Shown: positions 33,863 to 42,859 of the stretch, piece after piece
How the letters are laid out: the number at the start of each line of letters is the position of its first letter
How positions within the stretch are numbered: position 1 is the first letter of the stretch
Source: Scandinavium sp036495715
GTDB taxonomy: Bacteria > Pseudomonadota > Gammaproteobacteria > Enterobacterales > Enterobacteriaceae
Assembly (NCBI GenBank): GCA_036495715.1
Contig: DASXML010000051.1
Location: forward strand, 62,001-126,000
Length of the DNA stretch: 64,000 nt
Direction: 5' to 3'
Notes under the pieces: model-generated
What the model was told of the DNA's origin: nothing
Databases searched by the model: none
What the model saw: only the letters and a program-made list of their open reading frames with translations
Translations under genes and position numbers: made by a program

Positions 33863-34777
33863 TCAGGTGAGTTGATAACATTTATCGGGGAGGATTTTCG
33901 CCGGAACCCCAGTTTCGTCATTCATTTGCAGCAAATCAATCTCGATAGCGTTACTGATTGCGTCCAGCGGCAGATCGTTGTTTTCTACCCCGAACGGTTC
34001 TTCTAGTTCTTCGGCCAATACGTCAAGCGAGATAAAGGTGTAAGAAATCAGCATCGAAATGAACGGCGTCATGTAATGCAGGTCACTCACCAGCGCGAAC
34101 GGCAGCATGATGCAGAACATATAAACCGTGCGGTGCAAAATAAGCGAGTAAGCGAAGGGAACCGGCGTCCCGGCGATACGTTCGCAGCCCGCGAGCACGG
34201 CTGACATATCGTTGAGCCGATTATTCAGACTGTGGAACAAAATATCCGACAGCATCCCCTGCTGACGGTGTTCCGCTAGCCAGTTTCCCATTAACAATAA
34301 AATGCGGTTCGCCGGAGACTGTACTGCCAGCACCTGCGCGAGTTGATCCGGCGGCAGATATTTCGCCAGCGTCTCTTCCTGCGGTAAACGCCTGAGCTGC
34401 ATGCGCAGTGAATGGGCAAACGCAATCTGTAGTTTAACGAAGGCCGTAATATCCGCGTCGGGCGGCAGTGTATTCTTCACTTCGCGCAACAGTGACCGCG
34501 AAGCAATCATCAACTGGCCCCATAGCTGGCGGGCTTCTACATAGCGCGAGTAGCAGGCGTTATTACGAAAACCGAGGAAAATCGCGATGGCGACCCCGAG
34601 AATACTGAACGGTGCCACAGTGAGTTTCACGCCCAGCGAGGTATACCACGGCAGCATAATGATGACGGCCACCGACAGCAGGAAGTTAAGAAAGAGTCGC
34701 GAGAAAATCTTGGATAACACCGAGCCGTGCCAAACGAAAATGCGGGCAAGCCAGTGTTCATGGGGTCTGAGGATCAT
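33863..34777 (-). CDS. yneE: bestrophin-family anion channel protein YneE
   Basis: This 304-residue protein has four hydrophobic helices, with the conserved FRNNACYSRYVEARQLWGQL after the second and HYMTPFISMLISYTFISLD near the C-terminus. Length and start (MILRPHEHWLARIF) match E. coli YneE. Bacterial bestrophins are pentameric ion channels in the inner membrane. Its position between tam and uxaB is conserved with E. coli. The Fic gene is inserted on its 5' side. Confidence 0.9.
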   Translation of the reverse strand: MILRPHEHWLARIFVWHGSVLSKIFSRLFLNFLLSVAVIIMLPWYTSLGVKLTVAPFSILGVAIAIFLGFRNNACYSRYVEARQLWGQLMIASRSLLREVKNTLPPDADITAFVKLQIAFAHSLRMQLRRLPQEETLAKYLPPDQLAQVLAVQSPANRILLLMGNWLAEHRQQGMLSDILFHSLNNRLNDMSAVLAGCERIAGTPVPFAYSLILHRTVYMFCIMLPFALVSDLHYMTPFISMLISYTFISLDVLAEELEEPFGVENNDLPLDAISNAIEIDLLQMNDETGVPAKILPDKCYQLT

Positions 34778-34895
34778 GAGCCACTATCTGTAGAAAGAGA
34801 ACTGCGTTATTTAACGTGATCCAAATCACTCTTTCAAGTGTATTGCGATATTTCGTCACATTCCCATAACAACGGTGCGTTTTACTTTTGACCTT

Positions 34896-34920
34896 ATTCG
34901 GCTCATACTGTGAGCCGAAT
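34896..34920. promoter_or_regulatory. palindrome upstream of fic, copy 1
   Basis: ATTCGGCTCA and TGAGCCGAAT are exact inverted copies around TACTG. A further half site TCGGCTCA (34931-34938) overlaps the ribosome site of the Fic gene. A weak promoter (TTTACT at 34881, CATACT at 34904, 17 apart) would be covered by the palindrome. The same palindrome recurs after the gene at 36087. Confidence 0.6.
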
Positions 34921-34947
34921 AAATTATCAATCGGCTCAGGAGTCATT

Positions 34948-36069
34948 ATGGTGCAATGGATCTGGCAACAACCTGAATGGCCAGACTTTCAATGGCAGGA
35001 CGAAAATGTTCTGCCTTTGCTGCGCCAGCTCCAGCGGAAATCCGGCGTGCTGATTGGTCGTAGTGAAATGCAGGGCGAAGAGCGACAAACCCTCGATGCA
35101 CTGTTGTCCAATATCCTTGCGTCTTCTGCCATTGAAGATGAACGGCTGAATGCGCAATCGGTGCGCTCTTCACTGGCGCGCCGTCTCGGCGTTGACGAAG
35201 AAACACCCTTCCCGGTTTCCGAACGTTCAGAAGGCGTGGCATCCATCATGGTGGATGCGATCGACAACCGTCACGATCCCCTTTCACTGGCGCGTTTACA
35301 TCAGTGGCATCATTGGCTTTTTCCTCACGACCCCTGGTCAATGCATGCAGTTCATGCCGGAGCATTGCGCGGCGGCGAGCCGATACAGGTGGTTTCTGGG
35401 CGAATTGATAAGCCGGTGGTTCATTTCGAAGCGCCGCCACGCGAAGGGCTTGATCTGCAACTCAACGCCTTTATCGACTGGTTTAATCACAGCAAAAATA
35501 ACCCGTTAATCGACCCTATTTTACGGGCCGCCGTGGCACATTTGTGGTTTGTTACCTTGCACCCTTACGATGACGGTAATGGGCGTTTAACCCGCGCGCT
35601 GACAGATTTGGCGCTGGCCCAGGCCGATAATCAGAGTATCCGGTTGTACGCGATGTCGGTGTCAGTGCTTGAGCGACGTAATCAGTATTATCAATTACTT
35701 GAGCAGACGCAAAAAGGCGGACTGGATATCACCGCCTGGCTGTTGTGGTTTCTGCAAACGCTGGATGCGACGCTGGATAATGCACTCGCGAGAGTCGACA
35801 GTACGTTGGCAAAAAGCCGTTACTGGAAACACAATGACACCGTTCGTCAGACGCTTAGTCAGGAACAGCTCAAAGTGATTAATCGTCTGCTCGACGGCGG
35901 AGAAAGTGGATTTGCAGACGGGATCAACGCCAGTCAGTATCAAAAAGTTGCCAAGGTGAGTAAAGCCACGGCAACCCGTCATTTGGTTTATCTACTCGAA
36001 CAAGGGTTGCTGCAAAAACTTCCCGGCGGCGGACGCAACACTCGCTATCAAATATCCCACCCCGCGTGA
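34948..36069 (+). CDS. Fic-family protein with C-terminal winged helix
   Basis: ATG 34948 (MVQWIWQQPEWPDF), preceded by AGGAG, gives 373 residues; the frame is open to 34888 but that would include the palindrome. Order: DUF4172-type N-terminal segment, inhibitory helix with SSAIED (about residues 58-63), Fic core with active site HPYDDGNGRLTR near residue 205, and a C-terminal winged helix (ASQYQKVAKVSKATATRHLV). Fic enzymes usually transfer AMP to protein hydroxyls; the N-terminal inhibitory motif makes it class II. In the motif (S/T)xxxE(G/N) the last residue is Asp here. The DNA-binding tail and flanking palindromes suggest autoregulation. Confidence 0.9.
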   Translation: MVQWIWQQPEWPDFQWQDENVLPLLRQLQRKSGVLIGRSEMQGEERQTLDALLSNILASSAIEDERLNAQSVRSSLARRLGVDEETPFPVSERSEGVASIMVDAIDNRHDPLSLARLHQWHHWLFPHDPWSMHAVHAGALRGGEPIQVVSGRIDKPVVHFEAPPREGLDLQLNAFIDWFNHSKNNPLIDPILRAAVAHLWFVTLHPYDDGNGRLTRALTDLALAQADNQSIRLYAMSVSVLERRNQYYQLLEQTQKGGLDITAWLLWFLQTLDATLDNALARVDSTLAKSRYWKHNDTVRQTLSQEQLKVINRLLDGGESGFADGINASQYQKVAKVSKATATRHLVYLLEQGLLQKLPGGGRNTRYQISHPA

Positions 36070-36086
36070 GCTGAATCAGACATCAT

Positions 36087-36111
36087 ATTCGGCTCATTTA
36101 ATGAGCCGAAT
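36087..36111. promoter_or_regulatory. palindrome downstream of fic, copy 2
   Basis: ATTCGGCTCA and TGAGCCGAAT recur exactly as upstream of the gene, here around TTTAA. A half site TGGCTCA follows at 36124-36130, mirroring the half site after copy 1. Copy 2 begins 18 bases after the Fic stop codon. The paired arrangement brackets the gene as a cassette. Confidence 0.6.
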
Positions 36112-36221
36112 AAACCAGGCATTTGGCTCATTTCTTCCCTAAACAGCAATAGACGCAGAGGTGTTGAAGTGGCTATATTTAGACGGCTTAAATGTATGTT
36201 GTAACTAATGGCTTTTTATTG

Positions 36222-36244
36222 AAAACCCGGCACGCTGGCCGGGT
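36222..36244 (-). terminator. uxaB terminator
   Basis: On the minus strand ACCCGGC and GCCGGGT pair around CAGCGT and are followed by TTTTC. It begins seven bases after the uxaB stop codon. Confidence 0.75.
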
Positions 36245-36250
36245 CTGAAA

Positions 36251-37702
36251 TCAGCAAAGCGGTTTTACCGCTTCACGCATTCCTTTGGTGAGAATGGCAT
36301 CGAGATCGCGAGTCACTTGTTCAGCCAGTCCCTTAACCTGCATCAAATCGTGCTCCCAGTGCGCTTTCACCGACAGCACCGATTCAACCAGTAACGTGGT
36401 ACTGATCTGTTGGTCATGATGCAATGACCATAGCTGCTGATAACGCTCAATCCAATGTGCATCATCTTGCACCGGATAACTTTCACCATTACGTTCACCG
36501 CGATAGAACGCAATCAACGCCGCCAAAGCAAACGTCAGACGGGCCGGGAGTTTACCGCTTGTGGCCTGCCCTGCCAGCAACTGCGGCAGAATGCGGGTGC
36601 GGAATTTAGTCATTCCGTTGAGGGAAATCGACAGTAGCTGATGCTTGATGTACGGGTTACGGAAACGCCCGGTCACTGCGCTGGCAAAAGATTCCAGTTC
36701 ATCGCGCGGTAAATCCAGGACCGGAATGATTTCCTCGTAGATAGCTTTCTCAACGAACGCACAGATTTCGCTGTCGTTCATCGCTTCACCCACGGTATCA
36801 ATCCCGGCCTGATAGGCGACAGGCACCAGCGCGGTATGCGCGCCGTTGAGAATGGCCACTTTACGTTCTTTATACGGTTTGATGTCGTCAACAATCAGCA
36901 CGTTAAGCGGCAGTTTATCGAGGCGCAATTCGCTGGCCAGCGTTTTCGGTCCCTGGATAACGAACAGATAGAAGTGTTCTGCGGTATCGAGGAAGCCGTC
37001 TTTGTAACCCAGTTCGGCTTCAAGATTTGCCACTTCATCGCGCGGATAACCCGTCACGATGCGGTCAACCAGCGTGGAACAGAATGCGTTGGCGGTGTTT
37101 AGCCAGGCAACAAATGCCGCCGGTAATGCCCATTCCTGTGCGTAGCGAAGCACCAGTTCACGCAGCGCGTCGCCATTATAATCAATCAGTTCGCACGGAA
37201 TGATGACCCAGCCTTTGTCCGCCGCACCGTTGAAATGGCTGTAACGTTCAAACAGCAAACGCGTCAGTTTCGCGGGATAGCTGACCGCAGGCGCATCATC
37301 AAACTTATCACCCGCATGGTAGCTAATACCCGCTTCGGTGGTGTTGGAGAATACAAAACGCATTTCGGGGTTATGCGCCAGTTTGAGGAATTCCTGATAA
37401 TCGCGATAGGCGCTGATCTCACGATTAACAGAACGAATCAGGCGCGCATCGCTCACCGCCTCGCCCTGCTCGTTCAGCCCGCGAATAATCGTGGTGTAGA
37501 GACCGTCCTGCGTGCTGAGTGACGGCGGGAAATCGCTGTCAATGGGACGCACGATAACCACCCCGGCATTGAGATCGGTGTGTTGGTTCAGAAGGTCAAT
37601 TTGCCAGTCGACAAAAGCGCGAAGAAAGTTGCCTTCTCCGAACTGAATGATGCGTTCAGGGTACTGAGCGCCGGGAAAATCGCGGCGGTTTACTGTTTTC
37701 AC
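36251..37702 (-). CDS. uxaB: tagaturonate reductase (altronate oxidoreductase)
   Basis: This 483-residue protein matches E. coli UxaB in length and sequence (IIQFGEGNFLRAFVDWQID near the N-terminus; NGAHTALVPVAYQAG near residue 285). It belongs to the mannitol dehydrogenase family and reduces D-tagaturonate to D-altronate with NADH in galacturonate degradation. uxaC and uxaA are not adjacent, as in E. coli. The upstream region has TTGGT-containing sites that may bind ExuR/UxuR. Confidence 0.93.
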   Translation of the reverse strand: MKTVNRRDFPGAQYPERIIQFGEGNFLRAFVDWQIDLLNQHTDLNAGVVIVRPIDSDFPPSLSTQDGLYTTIIRGLNEQGEAVSDARLIRSVNREISAYRDYQEFLKLAHNPEMRFVFSNTTEAGISYHAGDKFDDAPAVSYPAKLTRLLFERYSHFNGAADKGWVIIPCELIDYNGDALRELVLRYAQEWALPAAFVAWLNTANAFCSTLVDRIVTGYPRDEVANLEAELGYKDGFLDTAEHFYLFVIQGPKTLASELRLDKLPLNVLIVDDIKPYKERKVAILNGAHTALVPVAYQAGIDTVGEAMNDSEICAFVEKAIYEEIIPVLDLPRDELESFASAVTGRFRNPYIKHQLLSISLNGMTKFRTRILPQLLAGQATSGKLPARLTFALAALIAFYRGERNGESYPVQDDAHWIERYQQLWSLHHDQQISTTLLVESVLSVKAHWEHDLMQVKGLAEQVTRDLDAILTKGMREAVKPLC

Positions 37703-37720
37703 AATGGGTTTCCCTTATTG

Positions 37721-37755
37721 ATTGGTCATACAGCCTGCGTTATTGGTCTAATAAC
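37721..37755 (-). promoter_or_regulatory. possible ExuR/UxuR half sites upstream of uxaB
   Basis: Two copies of ATTGGTC lie about 21 bases apart (37721 and 37742) within 60 bases of the uxaB start. GntR-type hexuronate regulators bind sites containing ATTGGT and its complement; here only half sites are clear, so the call is tentative. Confidence 0.3.
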
Positions 37756-37818
37756 TTATCAGACTTTAGAACCAGAAAACCCTGTTTTGATCAAACCGTG
37801 CGCGGCTTTTTACGGGGA

Positions 37819-38346
37819 TTAAACGAATTTGTAAAAGACGGAGGTCGCCGTCATCACGCCATCGGGCATCAGCGCAAAGCGGGGGATTTCTCCGGCTTTT
37901 TGCCAGCCACACCGCTGATAGAAGCTCTCCGCCCCACTTCCGGTTGCAGTATCCAACACCAGAACGGATTTCCCCTGACGCACCGCTTCCTGCTCAAGTG
38001 CATCCATCAGTAAACGTGCAATGCCCTGACGGCGACCGCGCGAGTGGACTAACAACTTTGCCACTTCTGCCCGATGCGGCTGGTTTTCCGCTAAATCGAC
38101 GATTAACTGCACCGTGCCGACAAGCTGACCGTCATGTTGTTCTACGGCCAGTACCACACGCGAGTTAGCGGCCACGCTTTGCGCGACGTTCTGCCAGAAG
38201 GCGCTGGCTTTATCGGGATGAAACGGCTGCATAAAACTGACGGAAGCGCCACCGTTCACGCAATCGATGAGAATGTCAGTTAACTCAGACAGGCGTTGCA
38301 CAATATCGTGATGAGAAAGGGTAATCAGACGAACGGACGACATCAT
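37819..38346 (-). CDS. GNAT-family N-acetyltransferase
   Basis: This 175-residue protein (start ATG 38346 or 38343) has GNAT motif A (AEVAKLLVHSRGRRQGIARLL) and the C-terminal AESFYQRCGWQKAGEIPRFA with VFYKFV. This resembles acetyltransferases of the YjdJ/streptothricin-acetyltransferase-like group. It sits upstream of uxaB in the same direction but is separated by the uxaB promoter region. The substrate is unknown. Confidence 0.82.
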   Translation of the reverse strand: MMSSVRLITLSHHDIVQRLSELTDILIDCVNGGASVSFMQPFHPDKASAFWQNVAQSVAANSRVVLAVEQHDGQLVGTVQLIVDLAENQPHRAEVAKLLVHSRGRRQGIARLLMDALEQEAVRQGKSVLVLDTATGSGAESFYQRCGWQKAGEIPRFALMPDGVMTATSVFYKFV

Positions 38347-38422
38347 TGGGGCCTCCTTAACAAGACCCCTTTACTATCTACTTAACATGTTGATAACTCA
38401 ACAAAGGGACCATAGGCTTTAC

Positions 38423-38523
38423 TTATTCACGGGTCGATTATGTTGATGCTGCTGTTTCATCGCATACATCCGTTTATCTGCCGCCCGCAACCTAAAGATA
38501 GTTGACTGTTTTTGCTCGATAAA
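38423..38523 (-). pseudogene. C-terminal remnant of a second GGDEF protein
   Basis: On the minus strand a frame ending at TAA 38423-38425 reads LRAADKRMYAMKQQHQHNR, the usual last helix of a GGDEF domain (LLxxADxxMYxAK). The rest of the domain, including the GGDEF site, is gone. It directly follows the complete dgcF gene, so either a tandem cyclase gene was deleted or recombination between two GGDEF genes left this end behind. Confidence 0.45.
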
Positions 38524-38553
38524 CAACCACAAAAGTGACGGCGTCACAGATAA

Positions 38554-39990
38554 CTATGACGCAGCCGTATTCAGGACACCCTCTTCGGCCAGCGATTTGG
38601 CGCAGGTTTTATTGCGACCGGCCTTTTTGGCTCGGTAAAGATATTCGTCGGCCTCCACCAGCAATTCATTGAAAGCATCAATCATTGCCTTCTTGCCGAG
38701 CGTGCCGTTACCGATTCCGACGCTGACCGTGACCCGCAGCGGCTGCTGTCGCCACTGGAATACGTTCGACTCAATGCGTTTGCGAATGTTCTCTGCTAAT
38801 TGATAACCCCTGAGTGGATCCTGCGTGCGGGCCGCGACAACGAACTCTTCGCCCCCCATGCGTGCCACCAGCCCCTGCTCGCCGACAACGTCATGCACCT
38901 GACGGGCAAAAGCTGCCAGCACGTAATCGCCACATTCATGCCCATAGTTATCGTTCACGCTTTTGAAGAAATCGATATCCAGCAGCATCACCGTGAGATG
39001 TTGATCCGCCGTGGCGGGCTGATTTTTTAACGCTTCATACAGGCCAGAACGTGAATACACGCGGGTCAGAAAATCAAAATCCGCGCGCAAAGAGACTTGC
39101 CGAATAAGATTATTGATGGCGGCAACACTGGTCGACACAATCACCGGGCTAATCGCCAGCGTGGCAATTCCCAGACGGGTTGAAAATAGCTGCGAGGTTT
39201 GCAGCGGTCCGGTGACCGCCAGATTAATCACTGAATTAGCCACCAGAATAATTTCGCTGGCCCCGGTGACCATCGTGAGCGCACAGGTCACCGACAATGG
39301 GTAACGAATCGCACACCAGATAAGCGCGGGTAGCGGAAACGCCAGGCTGCCCGCCCCGCCAACGGCAATCGCCGCCAGCACGGAAAGCACTAACGTCAGC
39401 GCCGGAAGCAACTGTTTCCAGTGAATACGCGGAATTTCATACGGCATCGTCATTGTCATGACACAGGGTAAAATCAGCACGCCGGTAGAAAACTGTTCGC
39501 TGAACCAGTCAGCCAGTAACGGCATAAAGGACTGTCTGTCGATCCCGACCGATCCCAGCGCGCCAAGCAGCGCACAAAACACCGCAGAAATAAGGCAATA
39601 ATAGAACAGACGCAACGCATTAATCGGCCCTGGTTCACTGCCTGCATGGCGTTTATCGCGCATCACCAACTGTGCCACCATCACGATAAACACCATATTT
39701 GAGGCGTTAATCACTAATGACGCCAACCCCCATTGGGTGGTCATTACGTCATACAGCAGCATCGCACCATAACAAATCGCATAATAATGCAGACGGTTAA
39801 GCCAGACGTAACGGGCAAAGATCGCCGCCATCACCGCATTTAACGGCCAGAATAGCGAAAGCTCCTGCACAAGACGCAGCATTGCACCGAACGCATAAAA
39901 CAACGTAGTGATAATAAACAGGAAAAGGGCATTACGCAGGGCGTGCGCTTCGCTAAATACGGTGAATCGGGGAACAGAAATCGAACGCAT
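38554..39990 (-). CDS. dgcF: diguanylate cyclase with MASE1-type membrane sensor
   Basis: This 478-residue protein has an N-terminal sensor of about eight membrane helices (residues 15-300, MASE1-like: FWPLNAVMAAIFARYVW) and a GGDEF domain with signature MGGEEF near residue 395, DFDFLTRVYSRSGL, LLDIDFFKSVNDNYGHECGD and SVGIG. The active-site residues are intact, so it should make c-di-GMP. Position after uxaB and before glsB matches E. coli yneF, now dgcF. Confidence 0.88.
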   Translation of the reverse strand: MRSISVPRFTVFSEAHALRNALFLFIITTLFYAFGAMLRLVQELSLFWPLNAVMAAIFARYVWLNRLHYYAICYGAMLLYDVMTTQWGLASLVINASNMVFIVMVAQLVMRDKRHAGSEPGPINALRLFYYCLISAVFCALLGALGSVGIDRQSFMPLLADWFSEQFSTGVLILPCVMTMTMPYEIPRIHWKQLLPALTLVLSVLAAIAVGGAGSLAFPLPALIWCAIRYPLSVTCALTMVTGASEIILVANSVINLAVTGPLQTSQLFSTRLGIATLAISPVIVSTSVAAINNLIRQVSLRADFDFLTRVYSRSGLYEALKNQPATADQHLTVMLLDIDFFKSVNDNYGHECGDYVLAAFARQVHDVVGEQGLVARMGGEEFVVAARTQDPLRGYQLAENIRKRIESNVFQWRQQPLRVTVSVGIGNGTLGKKAMIDAFNELLVEADEYLYRAKKAGRNKTCAKSLAEEGVLNTAAS

Positions 39991-40151
39991 TAATTATCTT
40001 TCCATATAATCGCCAAAGGCAATTATTTCGGGAATCGCAGGCTGATGATCGTTAACAGTAACTACTATTGATCACAATTCGCGTATTAACAATTATCTGT
40101 GTTACTTATTTGTTGTCTATTTGCTACATGCGTACAGACGGCTCACCCGAA

Positions 40152-41078
40152 TCAAAAAACTGAACGCCCCAGTCGCTGAGTGAGTTTTTCCAGCACCGCC
40201 GTTCCCGCCAGTGAGTTTCCCGCCTCATCAAGCTGCGGACTCCAGACCGCGATCGCCATTTCGTGCGGCACAATGGCCACAATCCCACCACCGACGCCAG
40301 ATTTTGCCGGAAGTCCGACACGCCAGGCAAACTCTCCGGCGTTCTGATACATGCCGCTGGTTGCCATGAGTGCATTCACCTGCCGCGCCTGTAGCGGTGT
40401 AATAACGGTTTGATTACGCTGCGGGAAATGCCCTTGATTAGCCAGAAACAGGAATGTTTGCGCCAGCTCGACACAGCTCATCTTCAGCGCGCAGTAATGG
40501 AAATAGTTTTGCAGAACGGTGGCAACATCATTATGGAAATTACCGAAGGATTTCATCAGCCAGGCGATTGCGGCATTGCGCGCGGCATGATCGAACTCTG
40601 AACGCGCCACAACGGCGTCATAGGCAATATCGTCGACACCCGAGAGTTTACGCACGATCTCCAGCATCCGCTGGCGTGGTGCGCTGAGTCGGCTTTGCAG
40701 CATATCGCACACCACCAGCGCCCCGGCGTTGATAAACGGGTTACGCGGAATGCCCTGTTCGATTTCCAGCTGCAACAACGAGTTAAACGGCTGCCCGGAC
40801 GGATCTTTTCCTACCCGCTGCCAGATTTCCTGCTCCTCGTAATGGTTCATCGCCACCACCAGACTCAGCACTTTAGAAATGGATTGAATAGAGAAGCGTT
40901 CTTGCGCATCGCCTGCAAAGAAATGCTGTCCGTCAACGGTGCTGATAGCAATCCCAAGCTTTGCGCCATCCACACAGGCCAGCGCGGGAATATAGTCCGC
41001 GACGTTGCCTTGCCCAATCAGCGGTGTTACCTCTGTCAGAACAGATTCCAGCATGCTGTTATTGATGACCGTTGCCAC
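40152..41078 (-). CDS. glsB: glutaminase 2
   Basis: I start at GTG 41078 because the perfect ribosome site AAGGAGTGA precedes it and the 308-residue product (VATVINNSMLESVLTEV) then matches E. coli GlsB end to end; the longer ATG frame to 41102 would swallow that site. The beta-lactamase-like fold has the catalytic Ser-x-x-Lys in SIQSISKVLSL, GIPRNPFINAGALVV and SGVGGGIVAIVPHEMA. It hydrolyses glutamine to glutamate and ammonia. A stable hairpin lies between it and the chemoreceptor gene upstream. Confidence 0.93.
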   Translation of the reverse strand: MATVINNSMLESVLTEVTPLIGQGNVADYIPALACVDGAKLGIAISTVDGQHFFAGDAQERFSIQSISKVLSLVVAMNHYEEQEIWQRVGKDPSGQPFNSLLQLEIEQGIPRNPFINAGALVVCDMLQSRLSAPRQRMLEIVRKLSGVDDIAYDAVVARSEFDHAARNAAIAWLMKSFGNFHNDVATVLQNYFHYCALKMSCVELAQTFLFLANQGHFPQRNQTVITPLQARQVNALMATSGMYQNAGEFAWRVGLPAKSGVGGGIVAIVPHEMAIAVWSPQLDEAGNSLAGTAVLEKLTQRLGRSVF

Positions 41079-41092
41079 TCTCACTCCTTGCC

Positions 41093-41114
41093 CGCAGGCC
41101 AATGTCGGCCTGCG
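41093..41114. terminator. hairpin between chemoreceptor gene and glsB
   Basis: CGCAGGCC and GGCCTGCG pair perfectly around six bases, between the stop of the chemoreceptor gene (41127) and the glsB ribosome site. It has no T run; it may end the upstream transcript or shape translation of glsB. Confidence 0.4.
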
Positions 41115-41126
41115 AGTATACCAGCG

Positions 41127-42716
41127 TCAGGCGGGCAGGCGAAAGCGCATTACCGCCTGTGTCAGCTGCTGTGCGCTGGTTTCCAGATGACGTGAAGAAG
41201 AGGCTGTCGAGTTGACCAGTTCACCTGTTTTTCCCGCGACCTGATTCAGTGAATGTAACTGGCGAGTCATCTGATGAATGTTTTCGCCCTGGCTAAGCGT
41301 CGCGTTGGAAATATCGGTCAATAATGCGCTGAGATTGCCCACCAGCTGCGTCACCTGCTGAAGATTGTCTTCCAGCAAACTGACCGCCTGCGATCCTTCT
41401 TCAATCCCTTGTAGCGAATGGTTAATCAGCCCCTGAATGGTTTGCGTTGATTCACTGCTTTGTCGCGCCAGTAGCCCCACTTCACGGGCGACGACCGCAA
41501 AGCCGCGCCCCTGATTGCCCGCATGCGCCGCTTCAATGGCCGCATTCAGCGCCAGAATGTTGGTCTGAAACGCGACGCTGTCGATCATCGCGACGATCCC
41601 GCGCATTTCCGCCGATCGGTCGACAATCGCCTGCATCGAGGCATTAACCGTGACCATCATGCGATCGCCACCGGCTGCCACCTGACTCGCCTCTTCTGCC
41701 CGTTCGCGCGCCAGACCTGCATAGCTGGAGTTCCCCTCCACATGCGATTCTAAAGACGCGATGTGCCGCGTGACATCATCGAGTTCTTCTGTCTGCTTTT
41801 GCGCCTGCTGCGACAGTTCTTCGTTGCTTTGCGCCAGCCGTGTGATGTTGCCCGTAATCGACCCCGTTGCCTCACTGACCTGCGTCACCAGCAACTGCAG
41901 CCCTCTTTGCATCCCACTCAGGCTGGTGCTTATCTGCGCCACTTCGCGATTGAAACGGGAAACATCCGGCAACGGCTGCGAAAGATCGCCCTCGGCCAGC
42001 GTTTTGATATGCGCTATCAGGCGGCGCAGCGGCACAATCACCCATTTGGACATACCACGCCAGACCAGCAGCGCCACAATCAGTAATACCGCCGGAGCCA
42101 GCATAAACAGTTGCTGTAACCCGGACAAATTAGTCATTAACGACTGACGCCCCAGCTCGGCGCGTTGCTCACTGACGGCCTGAAAACGCGCATAGTTATC
42201 GTTGAAATCGCTCTGAAATGCCTGCACCGGCACCGCAAAGAAAGCATCAATTGACTGGGTCTTTTGCAAGCCGCTGAGCTGCTCCTCTATTGCGCCATAA
42301 AACTGCTGGTAGCTGTTGATGAGCGCCTCATCTTTCGGGGGCTCCATCGCCAGCCAAGCCTGCCAGGCCTTTTGCGATTCGGTCAACGTAGTGCGTGCGT
42401 CGTGCAATAAACCGTCTGAACTGCCGACAGAACCGGTTTCTTTATCCTGCATAAAATAGACACCCGCGCGGTTGAGCAGATCGCTTGCTGCCAGCAACGA
42501 GACCCGCGCCTGATCGACCTTAAGCTGTTGCAGATGCGCACGCTGATTATGCTGCTCGCTGAGGCGGGCATTGTGTAAGGACCAGGAGAGCAAAAAGGAG
42601 GACGCGATTTGCACCGCGCAGAACAGCCCGATGATAAAGAAAATACCGGCCAGTAAACCAAACTGCTGCGGGAAAAAGCGACGTACAAAACGACGGGGAA
42701 TTTGCATTAAGTTCAT
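41127..42716 (-). CDS. methyl-accepting chemotaxis protein
   Basis: I start at ATG 42716 (MNLMQIPRRF), which has AGATGAAGA upstream; ATG 42725 is also possible, and the open frame to 42878 has no ribosome site. The protein of about 529 residues has two membrane helices (GLLAGIFFIIGLFCAVQIASS; LQQLFMLAPAVLLIVALLVW), a Tar/Tsr-type four-helix periplasmic domain between them, a HAMP domain (VPLRRLIAHIKTLAEGDLSQPL) and the signalling tip DSVAFQTNILALNAAIEAAHA. It lacks the C-terminal NWETF receptor tail. It lies before glsB, so glutamine or related sensing is possible but unproven. Confidence 0.88.
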   Translation of the reverse strand: MNLMQIPRRFVRRFFPQQFGLLAGIFFIIGLFCAVQIASSFLLSWSLHNARLSEQHNQRAHLQQLKVDQARVSLLAASDLLNRAGVYFMQDKETGSVGSSDGLLHDARTTLTESQKAWQAWLAMEPPKDEALINSYQQFYGAIEEQLSGLQKTQSIDAFFAVPVQAFQSDFNDNYARFQAVSEQRAELGRQSLMTNLSGLQQLFMLAPAVLLIVALLVWRGMSKWVIVPLRRLIAHIKTLAEGDLSQPLPDVSRFNREVAQISTSLSGMQRGLQLLVTQVSEATGSITGNITRLAQSNEELSQQAQKQTEELDDVTRHIASLESHVEGNSSYAGLARERAEEASQVAAGGDRMMVTVNASMQAIVDRSAEMRGIVAMIDSVAFQTNILALNAAIEAAHAGNQGRGFAVVAREVGLLARQSSESTQTIQGLINHSLQGIEEGSQAVSLLEDNLQQVTQLVGNLSALLTDISNATLSQGENIHQMTRQLHSLNQVAGKTGELVNSTASSSRHLETSAQQLTQAVMRFRLPA

Positions 42717-42818
42717 AATCTTCATCTGTAACAACACGTTAGGCGCGAGTGTACGGAATGAAAATGACAGAACCATGACAAAAATATTGTCGGACCGACC
42801 TCGGCGTGTCGATCCGTT

Positions 42819-42850
42819 GTAGGCCCGCGCAAGCGTAGCGCCGCCGGGCA
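42819..42850. repeat. REP element
   Basis: GTAGGCCCGCGCAAGCGTAG followed by CGCCGCCGGGCA is a typical enterobacterial REP unit, lying just after the stop of sad. The same type recurs at 48941-49048 and 55248-55345. Confidence 0.75.
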
Positions 42851-42859
42851 TTTTCCTGA

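Noticed and set aside
34948..36069. Fic gene considered as part of a Doc/Phd toxin-antitoxin pair
   Set aside because: The inhibitory helix is within the protein and no separate antitoxin frame lies next to it.
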